Shown: positions 1-6,765 of the stretch, one piece after another | Numbering within the stretch: the stretch's first letter is position 1 | Layout: each line of letters opens with the position of its first letter | Assembly: GCA_016745215.1 (NCBI GenBank) | Contig: CP050890.1 | Coordinates: 6,200,001-6,264,000 of the forward strand | Length of the DNA: 64,000 nt | Reading direction: 5' to 3' | Origin: Thiohalocapsa sp. PB-PSB1 | GTDB lineage: Bacteria > Pseudomonadota > Gammaproteobacteria > Chromatiales > Chromatiaceae | Notes under the pieces: generated by a model | What the model was told of the DNA's origin: nothing | The model's database searches: none | The model's input: only the letters and a program-made list of their open reading frames with translations | Made by a program: the position numbers and the translations under genes

Positions 1-195
1 GGCTGTTACGACCGCTGCGACTAGCGCACCGATCACCGCGCTCACAATCGCGATGCGCATGTTGTCCCGCCGCGTGATCTTGAACTTCAATAGATCGATC
101 TCTCGCTGATAGTGTTCCCGTGCTTCGGGGTCGCCGAAACCGCCGCCGTCCATTGAGGCGATGAGGTCGTCCAACTCGTCATTCAGTTTACTCAA
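1..195 (-). CDS. Small membrane protein, C-terminally cut by window edge
   Basis: Open from a TTG start at 195 to the window edge (65 codons, no stop). The TTG is chosen because a GGAGG Shine-Dalgarno lies 7 bases upstream (203-207). The N-terminal 45 residues are polar, with the stretch DPEAREHYQREIDLLKFKI. A hydrophobic segment, IAIVSAVIGALVAAVVTA, begins about residue 48 and looks like a membrane anchor. No family recognised. It lies just downstream, in the minus direction, of an attC site, so it is probably the ORF of the next integron cassette. Confidence 0.5.
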   Translation of the reverse strand, partial: MSKLNDELDDLIASMDGGGFGDPEAREHYQREIDLLKFKITRRDNMRIAIVSAVIGALVAAVVTA

Positions 196-334
196 CAGAA
201 GACCTCCAAGCCTTTTTGATCATTAGCCCTAAGCTCTCCGCCACTGGCATGGATTGCGCAGCGCAGCAGGCCGGTGATTTGTCGAATTTCCGGAAAGCGT
301 GCGAGCCGCCTCTGCTCGGCTCGGTTTCTTGGTA

Positions 335-441
335 GCCCAACGTTTAGTTAACCTGCCGAGCCCGCGCCGGTCGGGCCGCGAGCGCGAAGCGCCGCGGTGC
401 CCGACCGGCGCGGGCTCGGCAGGTTCAACGCCCTGTTAGAT
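335..441 (-). other. attC recombination site 1 (integron cassette)
   Basis: A 107-bp imperfect palindrome bounded by GCCCAAC (335-341) and GTTAGAT (435-441). These match the attC core consensus RYYYAAC / GTTRRRY exactly. The arms CTGCCGAGCCCGCGCC and GGCGCGGGCTCGGCAG can fold into the cruciform that integron integrases recognise. Orientation is inferred from the flanking minus-strand ORFs; the core symmetry does not decide it. No integrase gene is in the window. Confidence 0.75.
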
Positions 442-2033
442 TAAAACATTTTTTTGGTTCGCTTCAGTGTCCGTCTCAGCGAACCGCTATGTGGATTCTA
501 CAACAGTCAAGCCCTGGGTGGGGCCTGGAAACTCCCGCTGATGTTGGCGCAGTTGCACGAGCAAGGCTCCGTTGCGCGCGCTCGGTCCCGCGGGCGCAGC
601 GATTTCGCATGGAGCACAACGGTTTTTCGCTCACCGCGGTCGCGTCGCAACATAGCAGCACTGTCCCGAGCCGATGCGGATCGAGTGGAGGAGATGTTCA
701 TCAGGCCGCCTCGCACGCAAGCGGCGGGTCTTGGCCGCGAGCGGGTCCAATGGTGGGCGCAAGGTCGCGCTGACGTCGTAGCCGTCCGCCGCAGCTCGGG
801 CAGACGTGGATGTCTTTGCCGGTCAGGCGTTGCAGCAAGACGTCGTAGGGCTCGCGCACTTTGGTCGTCGTCACCGGCGCTAGGCCAAGCAGCGCTTTGG
901 CACGATTGAGCTTGGTCGCGCGGTGTCCGCAGGCGAGCAGTCCGTAGTGGCGGATGCGGGTGAAGCGCGGCGGCAGGATGTGCAGCGTGAACCGCCGGAT
1001 GAATTCGTTGGCGTCCAGCGTCATCACTTTGCTCTTGGCGCCGTCTTTATAGTCTTTCCAGGTGAAGGTGACTTTGCCGTCGGCAAGATTGAGGATGCGG
1101 TGGTTGCTGATGGCAATGCGGTGGGTGTATCGCCCGAGGTAGTCGATGATCTGTTGCGGTCCGCCGAACGGGGGTTTGGCGTAGACCACCCAGTCGTGCT
1201 CGCGCAGTGCCTTGCGCAACGCGGCGAAGTGCGCGCCCGGCGGTGTCTTCAGCTCGCCTGTGGTATGCGCGTGCTCCAGGCGCTCGAGGTAGTTTCCGCG
1301 GAAGACCTTGGACAGCGCTTTGACCGGGAATAACCAGTCACGATGCGGGCAGGGTTTGAACTGTTCGCCATCGAACGTTAAAGCTCCGCCTGGGACGATG
1401 CAGTGCAGATGGATGTGGCGCTCCATCGTCTGGCCCCAGGTGTGCAGCACGGCGGTGATGCCGAGGGTTCCGTTCCAATGACGAGCGGCAAAGGCTTGCA
1501 GGGTGTCCGTTGCGCTGGCGAACAGCAGGTCGTAAATCAGTTTGTTGTTCCACCCCACCCAGTCGTTGATCGCATGCGGCAGCGTGAAGACGGTATGAAA
1601 ATAGGGCACCGGCAGCAGTTCGTCTTTGCGCGCTTCGATCCAGCGCGCTTTCTCCAGCCCTTGACATTTCGGGCAGTGGCGGTCGCGACAGGAGTTGTAG
1701 CTGTTGTAAAGGGTGCCGCAGTCAGTGCAGTAGTCGATGTGCCCGCCCAGCGCCGCGGTGCGGCAGTTTTGGATGGCACTGAGTACCTTGTGCACGTGCA
1801 GCGGATGGGAGTGCTCGTGCAGGGAGTCGGGCAAATGCGCGCGCAGGATGTCGGCGACTTCGAACGTCGGTCTCTGCTTGGAGCCGGAGTGCGTGTGTCC
1901 CGCTCTGTGATGGGGAGTTGGAGAGGAAAGGAATGGCGATGCCATTGCGTGTGCTTATTCTTTTTCTTGTTGATTGTTTATTTCAGCGCCGGTGCTGCTT
2001 TGTCTCGGGTGTGGTCTCTTCCAACGCGATAGC
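442..2033 (-). mobile_element. IS91-family insertion within a cassette (ends approximate)
   Basis: This block lies between attC sites 1 and 2 and contains one complete IS91-family transposase gene. IS91 elements lack terminal inverted repeats, so the ends cannot be set by TIRs. A hairpin (GGTTCGCT / AGCGAACC) at about 456-484 could be a terminal structure. The block is bracketed by a perfect 13-bp inverted repeat, GTTAGATTAAAAC at 435-447 and its complement at 2034-2046, which overlaps the inner attC cores. The non-coding 442-700 segment shows no other feature. Confidence 0.5.
701..1945 (-). CDS. IS91-family HUH transposase
   Basis: The 414-residue protein matches the full-length IS91 layout. 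The N-terminal zinc-binding region has C73, C76, C86, C91 and C94 (CRDRHCPKC). The HUH metal site is HIHLHCIVPGG at residues 177-187. The downstream catalytic tyrosine motif is YLGRYTHRIAISNHRI, about residue 270, followed by a second C-x2-C near the C-terminus (CPSCGG). IS91 enzymes perform rolling-circle transposition through a 5'-phosphotyrosine intermediate. No frameshift or internal stop is visible, so the gene may be functional. Confidence 0.9.
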   Translation of the reverse strand: MASPFLSSPTPHHRAGHTHSGSKQRPTFEVADILRAHLPDSLHEHSHPLHVHKVLSAIQNCRTAALGGHIDYCTDCGTLYNSYNSCRDRHCPKCQGLEKARWIEARKDELLPVPYFHTVFTLPHAINDWVGWNNKLIYDLLFASATDTLQAFAARHWNGTLGITAVLHTWGQTMERHIHLHCIVPGGALTFDGEQFKPCPHRDWLFPVKALSKVFRGNYLERLEHAHTTGELKTPPGAHFAALRKALREHDWVVYAKPPFGGPQQIIDYLGRYTHRIAISNHRILNLADGKVTFTWKDYKDGAKSKVMTLDANEFIRRFTLHILPPRFTRIRHYGLLACGHRATKLNRAKALLGLAPVTTTKVREPYDVLLQRLTGKDIHVCPSCGGRLRRQRDLAPTIGPARGQDPPLACEAA

Positions 2034-2039
2034 GTTTTA

Positions 2040-2133
2040 ATCTAACGTCAAGCACAGCCCGGCGCATGCTGCCGAGCCGCCCGCGTCAGCGGCGGCTCGG
2101 CAGCATGCGCTCGGGCTGGTGCACTAGTTAGAG
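2040..2133 (-). other. attC recombination site 2
   Basis: A 94-bp palindrome with core ATCTAAC (2040-2046) and opposite core GTTAGAG (2127-2133). Internal arms are GCATGCTGCCGAGCCGCC and its near-complement. It is the same length as, and close in sequence to, the attC at 4745-4838. On the minus strand the stop codon of the upstream 60-codon ORF (TAG, 2124-2126) abuts the left core, the usual arrangement for a cassette ORF and its attC. Confidence 0.8.
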
Positions 2134-2306
2134 CTTTCAAGCGCTGTACCTACATGATCCTTTTTGTCTTCTGCAAGCAAATTAAGCTTAGTAGAGTATT
2201 TATAGCCGAAAACACCTTCGTAACCTCTAAAAAACTCTTCGCGATCTCGGAACTCTCTGAACAACGGCCACTCATGGTAAGCCAGTTCTGATACTAAGTA
2301 CTCCAA
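2124..2306 (-). pseudogene. C-terminal fragment of a cassette gene, probably the tail of the HEPN protein
   Basis: Sixty codons ending inside attC site 2, with no convincing start (TTG at 2306, no Shine-Dalgarno). The segment HEWPLFREFRDREEFFRGYE resembles the C-terminal end of TPR-containing proteins, from memory of such families. The HEPN-domain ORF in the same direction stops at 3524, inside the IS630 element that separates the two. The simplest reading is one cassette gene cut by the IS. However, about 65 AT-rich bases (2307-2370) do not rejoin in frame, so further loss occurred or the two pieces are unrelated. Confidence 0.45.
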
Positions 2307-2370
2307 TAGAATAGATTGTATTAATAAGAATGATTTAAAATGATAATATCAATAAATCAAGTCAATAGTA

Positions 2371-3535
2371 TCGAATTGAGAACTAATTCTTTCTTTTAAT
2401 CGGCCTCTATTTTTCTGTTTCGATATAGCAAAATAGGGTAAAATGCAGTTTCCTTGAAAAACAAAAGTTCACTTCAGCACAATAGAAATCCGAATCAATC
2501 CGATGGAATACGCAAACATCGAGAATCGCACATTGTCTCAAAACGATATCGATCAACTCACCAACATGATGAAAAGCGAAGCGCTTCCTCATGTGCGCAA
2601 TCGCGCCCATGCGATTCTGCTTCTGTTCGAAGATCGCAAAAGGTTCGATGAAGTTGCAAAGATTTTAAGAGTACATACGAATACGGTTCGCAACTGGGCC
2701 GAGCGTTGGGTCGCCGAAGGAATCGACGGGCTATACGATCTCGAAGGACGCGGAGCCAAACCGCTCTTTTCCCGGGAAGAAGAAAACATCATATTGGAAT
2801 GCCTCGAAAAGGAACCGCGTTCGCTACGCAAATTGGCCGAAGAGGTGGAAAAACGAACCGGTAAGAAGGCGCATGTCGAAACATTGCGAAAGATTCTGAA
2901 GAAACACGGTAAAGTATGGAAAAGACAAAGAAAAATACCGAAAGGGAAGCCCGATGAAGAGGAGCGCGAGCGGACGAAATCGGACCTGGAGGAGTTACGG
3001 AGCATGGCTTGCGAAGGCGAGTTCGACTTGTATTACTTCGACGAGTCCGGATTGAGCTTGGATCCGTATGTGCCATACGCTTGGCAAGATATCGGAAGAG
3101 ACGGCACCTTGGGTATTCCCGCCTCCCGTTCGAAACGGATCAACATCTTGGGTTTCATGAATTCTACGGGTGATAAACTCGCAGCTTTCGAACAGGAAGG
3201 ATCTGTGAATAGCGATGTCGTGATCGACATCATGGACGAATTCTGCGAGAGCCTCGAACGTCCCGCAGTTGTGGTTTTGGATAACGCTTCAATTCATAGA
3301 AGCAAGGCTGTAGCAGCTAAAATGGAGGAATGGGATCGCCGGGGCATGACGCTCTACTTTCTGTGCACATATTCACCGGAACTGAATTTGATCGAAATTT
3401 TGTGGAGAAAAATCAAATACGAATGGATACCCATTTCGGCTTATGAAAGCATATCCAATCTCAGGGCGGCCCTGAGAAATATCATTGATTCATTTGGACC
3501 GAATGAATATAGAATTGATTTTTCTAATTGAATTT
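2371..3535 (+). mobile_element. IS630-family insertion sequence (approximate ends)
   Basis: One transposase gene with AT-rich ends. Candidate boundaries are TA at 2369-2370 and 3536-3537, the dinucleotide IS630 elements duplicate. Terminal sequences are only weakly inverted (AATTGAGAACTAATTC on the left; AATTAGAAAAATCAATTC on the complement of the right), so the ends are uncertain. The element lies inside the attC cassette that carries the HEPN gene. Its base composition (about 45% GC) is lower than its surroundings. Confidence 0.6.
2503..3531 (+). CDS. IS630-family DDE transposase
   Basis: The 342-residue protein has an N-terminal winged-helix/HTH region (RVHTNTVRNWAERWVAEG, about residues 60-77) and a DDE nuclease. 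The acidic residues lie in YYFDESGLSLD, VVLDNASIHRS and SPELNLIEILW, the D-D-E pattern of the IS630/Tc1 superfamily. The frame is open from ATG to stop with no truncation, so the enzyme may be active. The 3' end overlaps the neighbouring minus-strand ORF by 8 bases because that ORF now terminates inside the IS. Confidence 0.9.
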   Translation: MEYANIENRTLSQNDIDQLTNMMKSEALPHVRNRAHAILLLFEDRKRFDEVAKILRVHTNTVRNWAERWVAEGIDGLYDLEGRGAKPLFSREEENIILECLEKEPRSLRKLAEEVEKRTGKKAHVETLRKILKKHGKVWKRQRKIPKGKPDEEERERTKSDLEELRSMACEGEFDLYYFDESGLSLDPYVPYAWQDIGRDGTLGIPASRSKRINILGFMNSTGDKLAAFEQEGSVNSDVVIDIMDEFCESLERPAVVVLDNASIHRSKAVAAKMEEWDRRGMTLYFLCTYSPELNLIEILWRKIKYEWIPISAYESISNLRAALRNIIDSFGPNEYRIDFSN

Positions 3536-4717
3536 TACAAATAATTCAATTGAGGTACTTAGCTCTCCCTGCTTGCCAATCTTCTTCATCAATTCCTCTG
3601 CGTCCGCGTACTTTTCCGATAAAACTGCGTATGCAAGTTTGAAATCATATGTCGTCGCCGTCCAGTCCTTCTTGTCCAATATCTTCTTCGCCGCGGCGCC
3701 TTTGTTGATTGCCTTCAACGCAATAGCGTAATTGACTGTGAATATTCTCTCGACCTCGTCAGTAGAAACCCGCGGTAGAGACAACGCGAATTTGCTGAGT
3801 GAAATCGCATGCGCCCACTTTTCGTCAGAAAGATAGTGAAATATGATGTGCACAAGATGAAGGTCCGCCTTGTCTATCTGCCCGGGGATCACTTTTCTCC
3901 ATAAAGTCTGGCCCAGCATTATCGCGACTTGCGCCACTAATAAGCAAGAATGAAAAAAGTATTTGGCACCTATGTCAAGTCGTTGCCCAATTTGTTTCTG
4001 CTCCTTGAACTTGCATCCGACAGATCGGCAAATTTCCAGATACTGCGCGCTAACAACTCCGTCGCAGTGCGTAAACAAATTCCTGCGCTGAGCGCGTTCA
4101 ACGAAATAGGGCCACTCGTCGAATTTAGTAAGCGTTATGGAAAATCGATTCTCTAGGTCTTTGAATTGATCCGTATAACTTTTCCGGCGAATTGCTTCAA
4201 TCTCCTTATCTAGCATCGCGTGCCGCAGGGCGTCCATAGAGTCGTACTTGAGCGCTTCGGAAAGGGCAATCTCCCGATTGATATTCTTGTACAGATCTTG
4301 ATTGTGTTGATAGAGCATCAGAACAAGATCGCCTATATACTTGTCAAACGCTGCAAATAGGTGAATGAAAAGACTCTGCTCCAGCGTTCGAACCGGAGAT
4401 GACTTATTGTGACGATCGATCTGCCGTATCGTGCTCCGGATGCTTCTGAGAGCTAAAAGGCGATGACTGTTGGGTTTGTCATCCGAAAGGTTTTTCTGCT
4501 CCTGGGACAACTCATTCTTGAGTTTATCCGCTTCTTCGTTGTATCTGGCAGAAGCCTTTTGAATATACTCAAGCGCACACTCTTCGATATCGAGGATTCG
4601 ATGAACGACTTGATCAATCGGTTCCCGTAAGCTGGGCTCTGGTGACGCGTTAGAGCTCAGGGCAGAGTCCTCTTGGCCGTTGCCCGAGTCTTCCTCAGGT
4701 GATCTACTTTCCACCAT
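3524..4717 (-). CDS. HEPN-domain cassette protein, 3' end probably cut by IS630
   Basis: This 397-residue protein has a predicted coiled region around 45-75 and a helical HEPN-like domain around 90-235. The HEPN RNase signature R-x4-H is seen as RRNLFTHCDG (R212, H217). A helical, TPR-like C-terminal half follows. HEPN proteins are commonly RNA-cleaving toxins or defence factors; that role here is inference. The final residues and stop (FN-stop) are encoded by the IS630 end. The start lies 27 bases downstream (minus direction) of attC site 3, the usual spacing for a cassette ORF. Confidence 0.7.
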   Translation of the reverse strand: MVESRSPEEDSGNGQEDSALSSNASPEPSLREPIDQVVHRILDIEECALEYIQKASARYNEEADKLKNELSQEQKNLSDDKPNSHRLLALRSIRSTIRQIDRHNKSSPVRTLEQSLFIHLFAAFDKYIGDLVLMLYQHNQDLYKNINREIALSEALKYDSMDALRHAMLDKEIEAIRRKSYTDQFKDLENRFSITLTKFDEWPYFVERAQRRNLFTHCDGVVSAQYLEICRSVGCKFKEQKQIGQRLDIGAKYFFHSCLLVAQVAIMLGQTLWRKVIPGQIDKADLHLVHIIFHYLSDEKWAHAISLSKFALSLPRVSTDEVERIFTVNYAIALKAINKGAAAKKILDKKDWTATTYDFKLAYAVLSEKYADAEELMKKIGKQGELSTSIELFVKFN

Positions 4718-4744
4718 CTCAAAATATCTGTGGTCTTACTGGGG

Positions 4745-4838
4745 CTCTAACGTCAAGCACAGCCCGCCGCATGCTGGCCAGCCGCCCGCGTCAGCGGCGG
4801 CTAGCCAGCATGTGGTCGGGCTTGTGCGCTTGTTAGGC
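4745..4838 (-). other. attC recombination site 3
   Basis: A 94-bp palindrome with cores CTCTAAC (4745-4751) and GTTAGGC (4832-4838). Arms are CGCATGCTGGCCAGCCGCC and its near-complement. It shares about 85% of its bases with attC site 2, including the invariant ends AACGTCAAGCACAGCCCG. This shows the two belong to one attC family, as in chromosomal integron arrays. It separates the minus-strand ORFs 4888-5724 and 3524-4717. Confidence 0.8.
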
Positions 4839-4887
4839 CGTTATTATGTGATCGTCTTCGACGGTTAACTCAAGCACGGCTGCAGGC

Positions 4888-5724
4888 TCAATCTTCTACG
4901 CAATAACGGATCGCCTGGCTTTCGGGTTCGGAGTAAAGCTGAAGCACTTCACTAAGCGTGCGCCCAGCAGCCTGCCATTGATTCCATCGTCGTCTATACC
5001 CACTGATTATCCGACTGTTCACCGAAACCAGAATTTCGTTATGGCCCTGCTTATCCCAGGCGCTCTGATTTACTTGAACGAGCCGGTTGCCGAACAAAAT
5101 GGAGTCCTCAACGTCTCTTTGTCGCTCAATGTCTTCAAGCCAAGTTAAATATACCTCGATGCCAGCATCTTCATGCATTTGCATGATTTCGACTGAGCGG
5201 GCATCTTTAATACAGCTCTGGCCGGGCTCGATGAGATCGTCCCTCCGCAGAATGAAGATTCGACGTATGTTAACACCGTTATCAATAGCTTCGACGTTGT
5301 GCTCAAACCACTTCCGAAGCCTTGTGTCGTACCAAGCATGCATGTCCTCTAGCCCTCGGTGTTTCGCAGGAACGTGGGTAGCGAGAACCACATCTCCAGA
5401 TTTCATTTTCGCGAGATTCTCCAAAGCGGGCCTCGCTCCGGCAAAGGCACCGTATATTATCAATGTACCTTCGTCCAGTTGTCCAAAACTATTCTTTAGG
5501 TCATCCGTGAGGGGAATTACGTAGCTTTGGATGTCTTCGGGCACCTTTTCCTGTACATAGTCGTCGGGGAACGACACGGGACACCCACATTCCGGCGCGA
5601 ATGGTAGTGGTAGAATTCTGGCCAACCAGCCGGTCGAGTGGGCAAGCCGCCGATCGCCGCATTGAGTCCCTCGCCAAGAATATGGTTGGCATTGGCGGCT
5701 AGCGTATACACCAGTAAACGCCAT
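4888..5724 (-). CDS. Unknown cassette protein, 5' end doubtful (possible frameshift)
   Basis: Not recognised. From about residue 50 the sequence is convincing soluble protein, with IPLTDDLKNSFGQLDEG, RRIFILRRDDL and GIEVYLTWLEDIERQRDVED. The first ~50 residues (MAFTGVYASRQCQPYS...) are Cys/Arg-rich and unlike protein. In another minus frame the same bases read RLLVYTLAANANHILGEGLN, which looks more natural. A frameshift near 5600 is therefore likely, or the true start is internal. The stop lies 50 bases before attC site 3, consistent with a cassette ORF. Confidence 0.5.
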   Translation of the reverse strand: MAFTGVYASRQCQPYSWRGTQCGDRRLAHSTGWLARILPLPFAPECGCPVSFPDDYVQEKVPEDIQSYVIPLTDDLKNSFGQLDEGTLIIYGAFAGARPALENLAKMKSGDVVLATHVPAKHRGLEDMHAWYDTRLRKWFEHNVEAIDNGVNIRRIFILRRDDLIEPGQSCIKDARSVEIMQMHEDAGIEVYLTWLEDIERQRDVEDSILFGNRLVQVNQSAWDKQGHNEILVSVNSRIISGYRRRWNQWQAAGRTLSEVLQLYSEPESQAIRYCVED

Positions 5725-6294
5725 GTCTTATTGTGGTTACGCCCCAAAATAACGCGATGCAACGTTGCCGGATCCACCCGACCGCCCGAAGCGCTGCCGC
5801 GCTTTGGGCGGTCGGGTGATCCTTGTCGTTGCCGAGCGCTCGGGTAGGGTGGTTGTCTGCGACTCCTGGTTTCTAACTCGAGGCCAGTTGGAGCGCTCTC
5901 GCCTTGGCGGATCAGTGGCCGCGTCACGCTCGTGCCCGACAAGCTGGGTTTCGGGCAAAGAGGAAAAAAGGACGCCCACCTTAGAAAAAACACCTTAGAA
6001 AAAAAGACACCCACCTTGGTTGCGCAGACGCGTTGCCGACGCTGCGACAGAAAGGCCGTGCGTTACATCGGTGCGGTATTGATGTCGCTGACCGCGTGGG
6101 GCGGAACGCGATAGCGGTTCCGCCTCTTCGGTGTGGATGCTGATGTGGCTGATTTTGTCAGGCGCGTATTGGCGATTGTCGTTCTGGGTCGAATGGCGCA
6201 ATGGCGGATCGCCCTGGCGGGCATCCGCCCTACGGTGCTTGTTGATCGGGCTGGTGACAAAGAACAAAGGCTCGCTCGCCCCATGATGCACCTA
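5725..6294. other. Gene-free stretch with a palindrome and A-rich repeats
   Basis: No gene is supported. It contains a strong palindrome, CACCCGACCGCCC ... GGGCGGTCGGGTG (about 5776-5818), outside which GCAACG/CGTTGC pair; this could be a decayed attC but the cores do not fit. At 5945-6015 there are copies of an A-rich motif ending GGACGCCCACCTT / GACACCCACCTT. These are the complement of the GGGTGTCC-T-rich repeats at 32.37-32.54 kb. Confidence 0.5.
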
Positions 6295-6485
6295 GGTATC
6301 CGTCGCCGCGGGTAGGCATTGGCGACGTTTCTGCACATAAGGTCTTCGGCAGGCGGTGCTTGCTTCGCCGCCTGGTGCTGCTCGCCGAACTCGGCGCGCT
6401 TGCGGTGCAGGGTCTTGACTTTCGGCATGCGGTCGAGCCCCAACAGAGCCCCAACAGGATGTCCAGTTCGCCGGGTTGATGCGCG
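6295..6485 (-). pseudogene. Transposase remnant
   Basis: Two overlapping minus frames together read HQPGELDILLG then ALLGLDRMPKVKTLHRKRAEFGEQ. This resembles the P-G-E-L-G-x-L-L-G-L-D-R-x-P-x-V-K-T-L-R block of a family of large bacterial transposases, a match made from memory. The frame changes inside the motif and both sides lose similarity, so it is a short decayed fragment. The following 6486-6765 holds no gene. It contains a hairpin-like sequence (GCGATTGCCGGAGAGAAAC, 6490-6508) that recurs inverted near 9710-9728. Confidence 0.4.
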
Positions 6486-6765
6486 CTTAGGCGATTGCCG
6501 GAGAGAAACAGACCAACTGGCGCCGGCTGCTCGTCCGCCTTCGTGAAGCGGCAACCCGCCCATGGTCGCTCCATGGGCGGGTTGCCGCGACGTCAAGGCT
6601 GGGCGAGAAGACAAGCCAGGCGGTCTGTTTCTGCATAGAAATCGCCTGAGTACAGCATGACAAAACCGCATCCATTGCCCTGGTTTTCACGACAACCGGT
6701 AACGGAGTCCGTTCCTACACCGGTTATCCATGCTCGATCCCGAACCGAAATGCCCAGGGTCCAGC

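Noticed and set aside
2124..4717. Treating the HEPN ORF and the 60-codon fragment as certainly one gene
   Set aside because: After removing the IS630 candidate and one TA, the frames do not rejoin across the 65 AT-rich bases; kept as an inference only.
5765..5830. Palindrome upstream of the 4888-5724 gene as a fourth attC in the array
   Set aside because: The stem is strong but the flanking cores (GCAACG/CGTTGC) do not fit RYYYAAC/GTTRRRY; kept only as a possible decayed site.
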